In this document: piece after piece, positions 24,037 to 36,414 of the stretch
Layout of the letters: every line of letters starts with the position of its first letter
Numbering within the stretch: the stretch's first letter is position 1
Source of the DNA: Owenia fusiformis
Taxonomy: Eukaryota > Annelida > Polychaeta > Sabellida > Oweniidae
DNA length: 64,000 bases
NCBI GenBank assembly: GCA_903813345.2
Contig: CAIIXF020000011.1
Coordinates: 20,627,754-20,691,753, forward strand
Direction of reading: 5' to 3'
Notes under the pieces: model-generated
What the model saw: only the letters and a program-made list of their open reading frames with translations
Database searches by the model: none
Told to the model about the DNA's origin: nothing
Program-made: the position numbers and the translations under genes

Positions 24037-27000
24037 GTTAGATAATGAACAATGTACGAGGAAAACGAGGGAAACGAGAATAGCACACTCTAATGAGGAT
24101 TTGAGCTAACTATTCAAAAAGCAGAATCCTCACTATTAATCCAAGATGTATATTTTTCATGAGAGGATTACACTTGAAACCATGGTTAATCCTCCAAAAA
24201 GTTATATACATGTCAGCTCAAATATCAAAAAGTTAACCTGCTCAAATATCAAAATTTATCGAGTACATGTAAATACTCAACAACTTTGTTAAACTTTAAA
24301 GATTGTTGTATTTTTGTGTTTTATTGTTATTTTGTGTTTGTAAATAAATAAAAACACCCTTGACACATGTTATTCTTAATCATTCTAAGTCTAGATCCTA
24401 GGATTATGAGATCAGGGTAATGGTTCTTTGACAGTTGGGCCGTTTCTTTTTGCGCGATATCATTTTATGTCGGAGATTTCCATTAACTGGTTGTCTGTTC
24501 TGTTTTCTTGAAGACTCCATAAAAAGTTTGAAAATATGTTTTATCATTCATTTACTTTTTTCATGACTTTAAATGTTATTAGAGATTTTTCAGAAAATGA
24601 AAAAGGTGTCTGCTTATTACTTCTCAAATATTCAAAGTTTCCGCCATTTTTCAAATAAAAGTTCGAATTATCAAATATTCCACTATACAATGCGAAGCAC
24701 GCCATCTTTTTAAAACTATTCAATAGGGCAGATATGACTGAAAAGTTTAATAATAATATCAAAAATCGCAATCTAAGCCTAAAATACGCGCTCATCACCT
24801 GGGTAAAATGAGAGAAGCGGAAATCTAGGCAGTATAGCGCCTTTGCTTTTCTTAGGGAAACTATGTCTTTCTTTTTCACACCCCCCTTGATGGCATGGCT
24901 ATGTCCCGAAATCCCGTAAAACGAATCTTAATTTGTAAAAAGAATTAATTATTTTATGATATGATATGACGTCTCTATAAATAAATTATGCCCAAATGAG
25001 ATTTCTCCGTTTACAATTTATCTGTCGAACTAGGGGAATAAGCTTTCCTTCCTGAAAGTTAAAGGATTCTTGACCCTTGCTTCAGGAATTGAGTTACTTC
25101 TAACTGTTGCCTAGCGGCCCTGACAAAGAATCCTATTAACGTACATATAATTTCTGTAAACCTGGATTACTATACGTATCGTACAAGTTGATCTCAACGT
25201 AACACGAGGTGACAGGAAAGGGAAAAGGGGTAATCATATTATTATTATGTTTAATCAGGATCCGGTTATAAGCGCTTTTAACTAAAGCGCTCTTGTGCGC
25301 TTCCTGGTGTAATTCAATATTGAGATTGCGTTAAACCGTATAGCGCTTGTTTAAACTGTTTAAGGCGTAATTCCAGTTAATGAAAGTTACCTAGTTCTAT
25401 ATTTGTGTAGCAGATTTCCTTAATCAACATTAAATATTCACGTAACCAAGAGACGGAGGAATTATCAAGTTTGAGGCCAAAGATGTTGTTTGATAACATT
25501 TTGTATGGTGTTTGTTAAACACGTTCTTGTTCTGATATTTGAAATTCTAAAATTTTATATGAATTTCATGGTAACCTCGATTGATTCGTAATCCAAATGT
25601 ACATGAAACAAAACTACTATGTCATTATAGGTAGTCAGAATGATGGCTCAAAAGTGCCAGGAAAGTACTTTTTAGCATATTCATGAACTTGGTACCGTGT
25701 GAAAGCTTGAATTGTCTAGTTTTGAGATTCACTTGAAATGAATTACAAAAAGTGGCCCAAATGTGTCTAAAACGCCTGTTTTCGTAGTATCCACAAAATT
25801 ACAGTGTTAATAATCAGAAAATATTTGTTATGCACAACTTTATTAAAATTGCTCCAATTTAAAGAGAATCAAGAGTTTCATCATTGAAAATTACATTTTC
25901 GCAAATTAGTTCATTTGCATATTATCAAGTGTCAGTACTTTTCATGCATTAGCGAGTCTGTATTAGGGCCGTCCCAAAATTTCTGCACAAATATATCTAA
26001 ACTACAGGAAACTAGAACTATGAAACCGTAGCCCTCTGTTTTTGACACGAAAATACGAAATCTTTTACAGGACATCTGAAATAAGAACATCAGCATATAT
26101 CTGAAATATCCTCACACGATTCTGTCGGATCGTAGACATGATCGGATTGGATTCTTCTATTCGAGAATAATATTTCGGATAGTTAATTTATATTTATCTT
26201 TTAAAGATAAACCATTAATTGCCTTGTTGCCAATTTTTTCTTGATATTTTCCGCGTTTCGCCTCCATATGATCTTATGATTGCCATCATAATTCCATACA
26301 CACGAACGGGCTATATATTTTTTGAATCGGGATACCGAGTACATGTACAAGGAGGTTTCAGATGACGTCACGTTAGGGACATTTCAGAGCCTATTATCAT
26401 TTATAGTTTATCTAGATTGTTTTGGATCAAATGATGATAAGTGAACGGCTTTACATCAGAGATAGTATTACAACATTTTTTGATAAATAATTCTCTATTG
26501 CTAAAGGATTCTGAGAGAAAATCGAAGTTTCGATCATATTTACAATGACATAACACTCGTTAATAAGTAACATATAGAATGCAAAATAATCGTAAGCCAC
26601 AAAATTGTTTGTCTTTGCATCGATTACTGATGTAGTGCCACGCTCTCTTAAACCCCCATTATTAAATATATGGATCACCTGTCAGGGGCGTATGAAGTTA
26701 TTGATATATCTTTATTGTGGCCCTTTATGTATCACTTACAACAACATGTATCAAATGTCATCGTTATGATCCTGTTTGATATCAAATCGAATATTTCGGG
26801 GGTTATTTACTTTAGTGATATAAGACGTTTTTGATCGTGTGTTATATATGTTTACACCATTTAAAAAATCCCGAACGTCATTTGCCCTATATCCTCTCGT
26901 AATACAATCGCATCCATTTCTACTGTAGGTATCCCATCAGTACTATATAGCGTACCGGTATTACACAGAAAAAGAATTACGCCGTGGGTAAACCTTTCTT

Positions 27001-28146
27001 AATTGAAAGAGTAAAATCCAAAAAGGTAATTTGCCGCATGATTATGCATTATTATGAAACCAATTAAGAAATGACTAGATATTGGCAGACAGAAATTCTA
27101 ATTTCAGAGAATTACATTTTTGAAATTTTTTTGAACGATTGCACACGTGAGCGTAGAATCCAAACGAAAAAACGTGATTTCTGCTTAGTTCACACGAGAA
27201 AATTTAAAATGATTCGGGTAAAGTTAAATATTAATTTCACAATTAGAAGTTTGCATTTTTTGGTCACTCTGTAATAATGCAAGTAGCTTTGATGCTCCCA
27301 ATCATCAAGATTTGAATAATGTTGATAGATGGATTGCAACTACATATTACATGTTTGTTTTGAAAGTTATTGTTATTGATTGTTAAAAAGTTAACCAGCT
27401 CTAGATTTTCTTTCTTTGTAACATAGTACTATGTAAAAATTTGAAGTTACTCCGTAACTTCGTACTAAGATTTTAGGACGGAAATTCAAAATGGCCGCCT
27501 TTATACTTACACTAATTCCAGTTAAATTCCTCGACAGACAAGATTTTAGGACGGAAAATCAAATATGGCCACCATAACTTAAGTTTTACCAAAAAAACAA
27601 TACTAATCAGTCTTAAACTTTCAGACGTAGAAACATCCTTGAACATTTCAGAAGAATCCCTGAAACGATTTGGCTGGAAACCTGGAGACAAGCCGAGAAT
27701 GAGACGCCGCCCGCCCACCGCCCGCCAGGCTGACATCAATATCGCACCTTTTTAGGTACGATAAAATGCCATTTTTGAAGAAACGAACAGCAATACCAGT
27801 CACCCTTATTCGTATGGTCTCTTTTCTTCAAATGTTTAACATATGTTAAATGATATCATCAAAACAGAGACCTTCATACAACCTTGGAAACTACATGTAT
27901 TTTACTGAATTCTGTAGTTGTATTTTAGACATAAAGACCGAAGAGTAGGTATGTTGGTCGTTCGGAGCACAGAAAACGTTTGCCCTAATGTATTTTTACT
28001 CGATATAATACCTGATCTGAGGTTTATATTACGATTCGAACATGAAAACTCGATATTTTACAAAATCGTCACTTCATTTATTTCTTCCGGTTTAGCGTTC
28101 AGCACTGAACGTATCGCATATCGTCTATATTCGTCTACTTGGAAGC

Positions 28147-28354
28147 ATTAATATTGGTCTCGTATATGTCATACAATCAATACTTGAACCACAACTAAAA
28201 GTTGTCAACCATTATGCGAACTTCATGATCGGACATAAGTATGATGCTACTTTATCACCTTGTAGTACACATCATACGTATGTCCAATCATAAGTTCGAA
28301 TAATAGTTGTGCTTCAAATATTAATTGTATGACATATACGAGACCATTGTTAAT
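28147..28354. mobile_element. 208-bp hairpin MITE
   Basis: Seen: ATTAATATTGGTCTCGTATA plus TGTCATACAAT at the left is mirrored by ATTGTATGACATATACGAGA plus CCATTGTTAAT at the right. The arms continue inward through TATGCGAACTTCATGATCGG-like sequence to a small loop. Confidence 0.65.
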
Positions 28355-28982
28355 GCTACCAGTGGGAATCGGACCTTATGGCCTTACTTTTTCTACATGT
28401 TTCTTTCGAATATCGAAAATTCGACATGTGATGCATATTTATTAGTTTTTCAAAAAAATTTACAAATATTTCGTTGCAGTTTTATCTTTACATCGTAATT
28501 TCAATCACCGCTATCACTTTTCAAACGAGTTACCTTGAAACCTCAACACGTCATGCTGTTCTCATACTCATAGACCTTAATGTGACTGTCATTCAACATT
28601 TATTAAGTAGTAAAAAATTAATTTGCTTCATGTGTGACAAAAGGTTTCTAGTTTCCTGGTGAATGTCGAGTCTCACATCATACGAATGTAATTTTAGGCG
28701 ACCTGTCTGCATTGGGTGAGGTTCAGAAAACTTTTATGCCCCACCCTGCGGTATTTATTCGTCGATATAACACCTGGTGTTTGGTCCATATTTCTTTAGT
28801 ATACCCCTAAACGAAAGTAAATAAATAAAAAGCACTCAAATTTAACTTTTATTGTATCATATTATCCAAAAAATGACTGTCATCGAGGGCAGAAATGTAG
28901 ATTATTTCCACAAGGGAATATACTATCCCCGAAGCCATTGTATATGATATCAATATAGGTATATAGAGATTATCCTATATGA

Positions 28983-29029
28983 GGTTCAGGATATTGGGAT
29001 TATAAGGGATAATCCAAATATCCTGAACC
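28983..29029. repeat. 47-bp perfect-stem hairpin
   Basis: Seen: GGTTCAGGATATTGGGATTA pairs with the complementary arm ending AAATATCCTGAACC (one mismatch), separated by about five bases. The weaker outer words ATTATCCTATA and CTATAGGATGAT suggest the core of a longer MITE. Confidence 0.55.
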
Positions 29030-30244
29030 GACTATAGGATGATCTGTTTATCCCATACCAATCACACTGTTCAACTGGCCAAAGTTCAGAACTTTGCAAC
29101 CAACCGTGGAATTATTTTAAAATATTCATGTCCAGTTTTGTATTCTTGTCCGTAGCCGGATTTTTCTGTTCAAATCTTTGATTATTAACGGGGCATACTG
29201 CTCCTTCCCTTCTTTAACGGGAACAGCGATTATGACGTAGCGGGCAGATATACTTCATCTGCCCGCTCGGAGCGAGACGTAAAGCTATATCTGCCCGCTG
29301 ATGAAAATATAAGTTTTTACAAACCGGCTTTATGTACCCGTAACACGACCAAGTATGGGATAAATATTAGTACAGGATGGCATACGTTATCCCAGGGGTG
29401 AACCATGATCAGTTTAACAAAATCCTATACTTGTTCGTATTTTTGTTACAGTGACGTCAGTTTGAATAAAACACTGAGGTCATGTTCCAGAATAAAGATA
29501 ATGGACTCTCATCGGCAAACTATATTGTGCAATGAAAAATTTAGTTGACAAATATCCATTTTGTTTACAACGGATTTGATTAATCGAAATAAGTGCAGGG
29601 GTTGTTGTGCAAATTAAATACTAGACGTTTTATTGGTGCTTTGTTTTTAGCAAATAATATAAATACTTTTCTTCACTCAAATTGATCTAATTCAAAGGCG
29701 TAGGCAGGAATGAGGCGGATGTTTTTAAGTTTATAATCGAAATAGAGATAAAATGTCTTATGATAGTGTTCATATAATATGTACATAATTTATGTATTAA
29801 AGGCGACTGTCATTCATGTTATTGCAATACCACTAATAAGTACATTTATTTAGAATTTTAAATGCTCTTGGCGCTACTACCTGCGCGATGTTATAAACTA
29901 TGAACATCACTTTCAGTCGAACAATCAAGTAGGAATGGGCTTTGTTGGCAATTTTGGATCAGTGATCAACTTAATCATTGATCCCGAAAGAAAGTGCGGT
30001 TTATTTTGATTGGTTTAATGAAGACCGTCTCCCATCTTGATGAAATACAAAATGTTATATCCTGAAGGAGTCTGTGTAAGGTCTCATGGTTGTTAACAGA
30101 AAGTGACAAACAGGAAGTGACAAAAACATGCTGGATTTTTGAAAGAGTTCTCTTTTGACTTTTAGTTAGTTTTACTTATTTCACATATCGTTTACATGAT
30201 CAGGATCACAATGGCCATGATCAGAATAACCCTAAACATGATGA

Positions 30245-30960
30245 AATAGTTTTTCCAGCCCTCTAAAATAGTGACTGAAAAATAATTAAAAATTGTACTT
30301 TCGGAAAGGTCACCAATCCTTTGAGTTTTTCAGAAAATGTGCTCAATATATTGGTTTAAATAGTAGGAGTTTTGCAAATGGGGGGGGGGGGGGTGTTTAA
30401 ATTTTGGAAGTTTTTTCATGCATTTCGCTTATGTTTTTCATTCAAAAACATCAATACACTTTTATTGACTATAAGATTGCACCATGTAATCCCCAAAAAA
30501 TATTTCTCATTTTTAAGGATTATCTATGGATTAATAACCAAGTATTTTAATTTTTCAAACTTCAGAGGGCTGGGAATTGTTGATAACCGAACGTTTTTGA
30601 ATAATATAAATGTTATTTTAAATAGGTTTCATGTATGCCAATAATTTCTCAAATTGCGTAATCTGTACACATTCCTTAATCCCTAGAATTTTCTCTTTGA
30701 GGGATTTCCCATGGAAAACCAATGGTACAGTTCCAAGCAGATTTTGAGATAACAGGAAAGTAAATGTTAAATAATATACACACCTTATTGGGTTGTTTTG
30801 GTTTATATCGCAATTATATTGTATTGTTTTAATCCTTGAAAATGAGAAATATTTTAAAGTGTATAGATGTTTTTTGGATGAAAAACATAAGCGAAATGCA
30901 TGAAAAAATTCCCGCAATTCATTCGACAAACAACTCCCCGTCCTTTCGATTCATTCTTAG
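30245..30960. mobile_element. inverted-repeat element with about 50-85-bp arms
   Basis: Seen: TTTTTCATGCATTTCGCTTA plus TGTTTTTCATTCAAAAACATC (from 30,411) is mirrored at 30,855-30,908. A second inner pair (AATATTTCTCATTTTTAAGGA with its inverse at 30,833-30,853) extends the arms with a deletion. A G homopolymer lies at about 30,380. Outer limits are uncertain. Confidence 0.5.
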
Positions 30961-30963
30961 ACA

Positions 30964-31929
30964 TATAGAGTCTCAAAAAATGTACCCAAAAGTATATCAA
31001 CAGCACAGCTAAACCGATCAACATTTTTTGCATGGTCAAGTAGCTAAAGCATATAATTTTTATCCCCAATACACAGTTTTTAGTTCAGTGTTGCCTTTTT
31101 TATGGTTTAACCCTTTAATCTTTATTTCATATTTCAATGTCAGCCTGCATCCATCCATCTATATTGTTCATCACATAATTGATAATTGATAACACATTGA
31201 TAATGTTTCTGGAGAATGTTTTGAATTTCTCTTTGGATGTTGGCCTTACTTTGTTGTAGGTCTTTTGGCTTTGGATAGGCTTAAAACTGCTCCTTCAAAG
31301 AAGTTTGATGATGAAGACAACAGAACAATTACAGAAAATCAGGTCAATTATCGTCAAATGAGCAGTTGAAAATGGAGTTCCACCTTCCAGAGTTATGGAG
31401 ACTGATTGATATCAAAATGAGAACACTGTAGTGTCAAAAAGATTGAGCCCCTCCACGTACAGCAAGGGCCCCACAAGAATTTCCATGAAAGCAGTTTCTA
31501 CAACGTCTGATCTCTCTGAATAAAGACATTACGAGAGCCTCCCTATTCACAAGATTGACACCCCGACTTTTTTCTGGGGTAACTTGAAGAACCATATTTA
31601 TGCCACCAATCCCAAGCCAAGAGACAAGTTAAAACAACTTAAGGCCAATACCTGAAAGGAAATTCAAAACGTTTCACCAAAACCATGAAATGTGATTGAC
31701 AATGTAGCAGTAAGGCTGCAGGCTTTCATCAAAATATGAGGAGGTTAGATTTAACACATGGTATAAAAAGGGTTAAGGCATTAAAAGGGCATAACTGAAC
31801 TAAAAATAAGTATTGCGGAGAAAACTTTCAGGTTTTGCCTAAATGGCGATGCAAAAATATCTGAAAATATTGATTGGTTTATCTTTGGTGTTGAATTACT
31901 TTTGGGTACATTTTTTGAGACACCCTATA
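30964..31929 (+). mobile_element. decayed Tc1/mariner element with about 165-bp terminal inverted repeats
   Basis: Seen: TATAGAGTCTCAAAAAATGT plus ACCCAAAAGTA at the left and TACTTTTGGGTACATTTTTT plus GAGACACCCTATA at the right, both bounded by TA. The inverted similarity continues inward (ACAGTTTTTAGTTCAGTGTT against its diverged inverse at about 31,800). Between the repeats is a broken transposase reading frame (31,430-31,745). Confidence 0.75.
31430..31745 (+). pseudogene. Tc1/mariner-type transposase C-terminal remnant
   Basis: Seen: TPTFFWGNLKNHIYATNPKP followed by RDKLKQLKANT, a stop, KEIQNVSPKP, a stop, then NVAVRLQAFIKI. This matches the C-terminal DxxxxFFLWGxLK..VY....P...LK..I...NV..RL pattern of Tc1/mariner-superfamily transposases. 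Multiple stops; inactive. Confidence 0.7.
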
Positions 31930-32377
31930 TAAAAAACTTATTTGAAAAGTGATCTTTTTCATTTTTATAACCGCCATTTTTGTTTTAGACAATTTTTTCA
32001 CTTCTACTTTTTATTCGACCTTTTATATATTTTATTATATGATATTTATAAGACTATAGCAATTTATTACTACATGGTATATATTTATCATTTAAAAAGC
32101 TCAAAATCAAGGTTTCTGTACACAAATGGGACTGAATTATAAATACTAAATATTAAACATCGGTATACCAGCACAAGTTCAGAGTGGAATAACTCATGAA
32201 TTGCAATGAACGTCTCAAAAAGCATTAAACAATCAAATCACTTATGATTGCATATAACGTACAGCCTTATACAAAGTGGAAGCATGTCCGACGTGTAACA
32301 TCTTCCCATTCATTTTTATCTAAGGAATGTATTTCTGAGCTTTCCTACAGTTTTGTATTACCATCTAGATCTGCTAA
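31930..32377. other. spacer; nothing recognised
   Basis: AT-rich stretch between the mariner remnant and the unrecognised module at 32,378. A reverse-strand AATAAA at about 32,387-32,382 overlaps the stop of that module. Confidence 0.35.
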
Positions 32378-33115
32378 TTACTTTATTTCCATCTGAATGC
32401 AAAGCTTTTTCCATTTCATATACATTTCAATGGCCCCTTTGAAAGAATCAGCTCCAGGTAATGAGGATACCCGTTTGACAACAATATTCCACCATTTAGT
32501 ATCGTTCTCGACCATACTTTCAAAATCTGACACTGTTCGTATGTCGTCATCATCTTCACCATATGCCATTCTCATTCCAGTCATAACTTCTTGTAAACAT
32601 TTTCCAAAATCCACCCCCCCCCTTCTTGTTACATAACATGTGATGGTCTCTTACATATGTTTCCACTCTCGAGGCATGTGGTGAATCAATACATTTAAAC
32701 AAGAACTGGAGGGCGTAGACAATTTTAAAGTGTGGTACCGATAATTCTTGGGAGAAATTAGTTTTGATTTTTTTGTCATCCTTGATATGCGTATAGAGAC
32801 TGTTTACAAAGTCACAAACATTACCATGTTTTGGTGTATTTAGATTATCAATGAAATCATTAAGTTCCTTAATTTCATTGCCAGTCAGGAAGTTTTCAAC
32901 GCGACCGGTCAGCTCTTTCCTCATGGCATCTTCAATATCTTCTTGCTGTAGCTCCTCTGCGATAGTTTGCATTTCTGAGTCAGTGTCGTTACCGTAGTGG
33001 TCCAAATTATACGTGAATGTTTCACGAGGTCGTTCAAAGTTGTGACCAGCGTCTTTATTTTTGCATTTATCGATACTATCACCAAGTGTTCCTTTCTTGC
33101 GTGTCATCGTGGTGT
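32378..33115 (-). CDS. unrecognised exon/module downstream of OTU-cGLR, with one homopolymer frameshift
   Basis: Seen: a good acceptor (TTTCCGATTTCAG) precedes an exon open from 33,115, with a first ATG at 33,107 (MTRKKGTLGDSIDKCK...). The frame runs to a nine-base G run (32,622-32,614 region). Beyond it, coding sense continues in another frame (DFGKCLQEVMTGMRMAYGED...) to the stop at 32,378; one G fewer would join the two. The product would be about 245 residues, hydrophilic, rich in acidic and helical stretches. I do not recognise the family. Its acceptor phase matches the donor that lies one base after the stop codon of the OTU-cGLR gene. It is therefore either a third module of that gene, reached by read-through or cut off by a recent nonsense change, or a separate gene whose 5' exon is unseen. 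The frameshift may be real or a sequence error. Confidence 0.55.
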
Positions 33116-33291
33116 CTGAAATCGGAAACAATTGCTTTAACAACAATTTTTAAGACACTAATTCAGTAGCTTACAACACATTTCAGTTGTATTTTAGAAT
33201 CAACTCTGCGACAACAATACTAATTGTGTTTTTAAGATATTGCCGATGGACACGTCTAGCTTTTACCTGGATTCCATACTATGTTCTTACC

Positions 33292-35744
33292 CTATGCAAT
33301 CCAATGTCTTGAACATCTCCTGAGGCGACGTTCAAAACGTTTAATTGTTTTAGATTTTGAATTAAGTTTAAAATTTGTACGCCAGTTTCCATCTGTTCCA
33401 GTTGTTTTAAGTATACATAGCATGTCTTGAATCATTAGTCTACACTTCTGGGAGTCTTTCACTTCGCCTCCCATGATGAGCTTCACTTGAGGGAAGTTAA
33501 TATCCCTGAGTACAGCTGATGGATTTGTACACAACTCATCCAATCTGTACAAAGACATCTCCAGACATTCATCCAAATGCTTGTTCTTGCATTTCATCTG
33601 GTGCTGTTCTACGATGATAGTTAGGGCATGTGAACTAACGCCAATTTCATACACCTCCCTGATGTATTTTAAGAAGACTACAAGTTTTTGATGTCTTTGG
33701 TCGAGTTTCACTCTTGGACTATCAGCAGGAATATCGTATATAGACACAGTCCAATGAGCACATTCAGTTCCATAGTTACAGTTGTGATTCCACCATTGAT
33801 CTGGATCCCATTGCTTTATAAATGGTAGTAAGACATATCGGCCTACTTTAGGCTTGGTGCAAACTTCAAGTCCAAAGTTCAGATCTACATCTGTTATACA
33901 CATAGGTGCCCCAACTTGAAGCTTCACGCATGGTCGTCCGAGTTCTACTGCTACTCTTATCTGACCAGGTTTCAATTCGGGAGTGCCCGGATGAACATGG
34001 ACCTTTCCAAGATATTCCATTTTAAGCGTGCCTTCACGTGAAAGAAGATCAAGTGCCTGGTGTACTTTGTACCAAAATAGCTTACTGATCTGATTTGTTA
34101 TCATTGAGTTATGAACAATTCCAAGTTTACGACGTAACACAACAGAGGGATCTTCTTGGGCGCAATCATCCCATAATTCCTTGATTTGTTGCTCCAAGTG
34201 CGGATCTTCAATCTTTATGGTTCCTATATTAATGTCATAGTTGAGGGTGTCATCAACACATTTGAGTTTGGTTTTATCGTATGCGATGAGTAAGAGAAAC
34301 AAATAGTCGAACTCATCTGGTTGCAAGACCTTTGTACGTTTCTCAAAACTACCAGTGTCGACCTTTCTGTCTACAACAAAGATGTCGCATATCTCTCCAA
34401 GTTTCTTTGAGATTTTCTCAACTAGATCTACTACGACAGCTTTATGGTCTTGGATATCTTTACTTCCATAGTCCAATTTAATTCGACTGTAAACAGCTTC
34501 TATGAAGTCCACAGCTCTGTTGTGGCCAATTAATTCTCCTTTCGATTTATCCTTTTCGTTTCTCAATTCATCTGAAAGATGTTTTCTAGTGTGAAAAGTC
34601 CCCTTTTTTCCTACAGTTATGGATTCAAATTCACAGTTTCCTCTAAATATGACAATATACATGTACTTCATTTTATTTTGCAATTGAGAACTAGTGGGTA
34701 AAATACATACCTGATTGTTTTATAAGACTGACGAAGTGTACATGAGGCATGTACCCGAGTTTCACAGAGTATCGTGCTTCTTTTCCATCCTTTGCCTGAA
34801 TTACATACGGATGGCTCGCATCTGAAGAGAAAATCTGGATATCTGTTTTGTAGACCTGGCTAAACGCCCAGATGACGATCAGATCACCCCATGTGCCTGT
34901 TTTGTTCATGTATTCATCAGTATACCAACAATGCTGAATTGCCATAAGGTTTTCTTGATCTAGTTCTGCTATACCGGAATAAGTCCTGGCGTACTGGTGC
35001 CACTCTGGAGGTTCTTCAAAAAGACTCATCACATGTTCGCCGTTGCCCTTGAAAATATGTCGAAGAGAAAACTTAAATTATAGAAGAATGGAAATGAGAA
35101 AAACATATATTGGAATGTTCATAGTGATGTTCATTTAATCTGGTCTACAAGAAAGAGAAGTCATTCAAACAATATTGACCCAAATGATTAGCTTTTTGAC
35201 GTTGACATTCAGGTTTCGGAAAGTTGGATGGTTTCAGATGTAATTTATTATTTTCTCTGAATATCGTTTGTCGGTAGAAGCTGTATTTTTAGCGTTGTTT
35301 TATCATTTGCATTTTTGACTAATATAAATGGCTTTCATGCTTTCTTCATATAAGATTAGATGTGTTCTAGACATTTACCAGAATGGTATGTTCCCTAACA
35401 TATCGGACCAGCTTTTTTCGTAGATTAACATGTCCAATATCTTCCTTAGTTACGCCTTGAATGACGAGTTGATGTGATAGGGCTTCAAACAGGCAATCCC
35501 CCTGGGCGTCATTCTGAACTATTTTTAAGCCAAATGACTTCACAATTTTTGCCAGCGATGGTGAATCTGATAACACTGGCTCTTGTCCCGTACTTTTAGA
35601 AAGAGGATGTTTTTCTTTACTCTTTCTAAATGATTCGTGGAGGTTTCTCAGACCAAAATACTGCGTATCAGACTTTATCTCTTCTTGCACTTTCGATTCC
35701 GAAGGTCTAACTTTCTGTAACCTAAAGTACAAGGTTTTAATCAT
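33292..35744 (-). CDS. OTU cysteine protease - cGAS-like receptor fusion, 683 aa, three exons
   Basis: Exons: 35,744-35,379, 35,047-34,711 and 34,640-33,292. Phases 0 and 1 agree and the total is 2,052 nt. Residues about 60-234 form an OTU domain: QNDAQGDCLFEALSHQL with putative catalytic Cys84, TWGDLIVIWAFSQVYKTDIQI, and HVHF with His226. OTU proteases usually remove ubiquitin. Residues about 240-683 form a Mab-21/cGAS-type nucleotidyltransferase: TGSFEKRTKVLQPDEFDYLF (GS 331-332, Glu344, Asp346), TDVDLNF (Asp487), then the ECAHWTVSIYD region and a helical C-terminus. The active-site set looks intact, so it could make a cyclic or linear dinucleotide on sensing a ligand. The middle intron is only 70 bp, which ties both domains to one transcript. 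The ATG at 35,744 is the first in frame, but an acceptor-like TTAGGTTACAG at 35,715 leaves room for an upstream exon. The TAG stop lies one base before a GTAAGA donor. Confidence 0.8.
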
Positions 35745-36414
35745 TCAGATTGAATATAGAGGGTATCCAGAAAATATGTGACCCGCTAGGCAGACATATA
35801 CCAATGTCTCCATAGGATGTGTCATATATCATTTTAGAGCTTACACAAGTTACATAGATCTGCCAAATATCATGATTGAGCTCACAAACGTATTATTTGA
35901 TTAACATTAAAGTCTAGATCAGTATCCTGGAAACAGCTCTGATCTGAATGTGACCGAAAATATGTGTGCTATGTCAAAGATAGGATGGATATTGATTTAG
36001 AAAAAGAGGATGATGAGGGCAGATACTCCAAGCAAACTTGGTATATTGTAAATTGGTATATGTTTGCCAAGAGGGGGTCCCATAATTTCGGGACACTCTG
36101 TATATACTTTCTTTGTATCCTCTTTTCTGGAATACATATATACGATTACTTACACACATAGATTTAAATATTTTGTCGACGATTCACTATGCCGACGTAT
36201 AGTGAATCGTAGCGATTCACTATACGTGATAGCTAGCACTTACACGTACTGCGACTTTGTTTCTTTACTTGACCTGGATTGGGCACCACTTTGTTGTAGG
36301 AAAATCCCATCTAAAATAACAGACTAAATATTAAATTCGGATGAGAACACCTAATTGGCAAAATTTGGAAACACAATTGAAATACATCTGCAAATAAGTC
36401 AAAATTAAAATCAA
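35745..36414. other. spacer between kinase and OTU-cGLR genes
   Basis: About 670 bp without a supported exon. It contains a small cluster of inverted GATTCACTAT words (36,180-36,222), which can fold as a cruciform. Any 5' exon or promoter of the OTU-cGLR gene should lie here. Confidence 0.4.

Larger units (their letters stand above)
22393..30239. other. gene-free region after the GPCR gene
   Basis: No exon with family resemblance or a convincing splice structure was found. Visible structure: the 1-kb palindrome at 23,035-24,036, hairpins at 28,147-28,354 and 28,983-29,029, and a short inverted GCGGGCAGATATA pair at 29,240-29,298. A direct repeat AGATTTTAGGACGGAAA.TCAAA.ATGGCC occurs at about 27,470 and 27,541. 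GATGGCCGCC words occur near 22,845-22,875. Confidence 0.45.

Noticed and set aside
24544-24879. 111-residue open frame on the minus strand
   Set aside because: AT-rich, hydrophobic/basic composition typical of chance frames, no splice context, and it partly resembles a repeat near 18,620-18,750.
30372-31069. Open frames of 71-103 residues on both strands
   Set aside because: Their similar peptides (FFHAFRLCFS) arise because they are the two arms of an inverted repeat, not because of a gene family.
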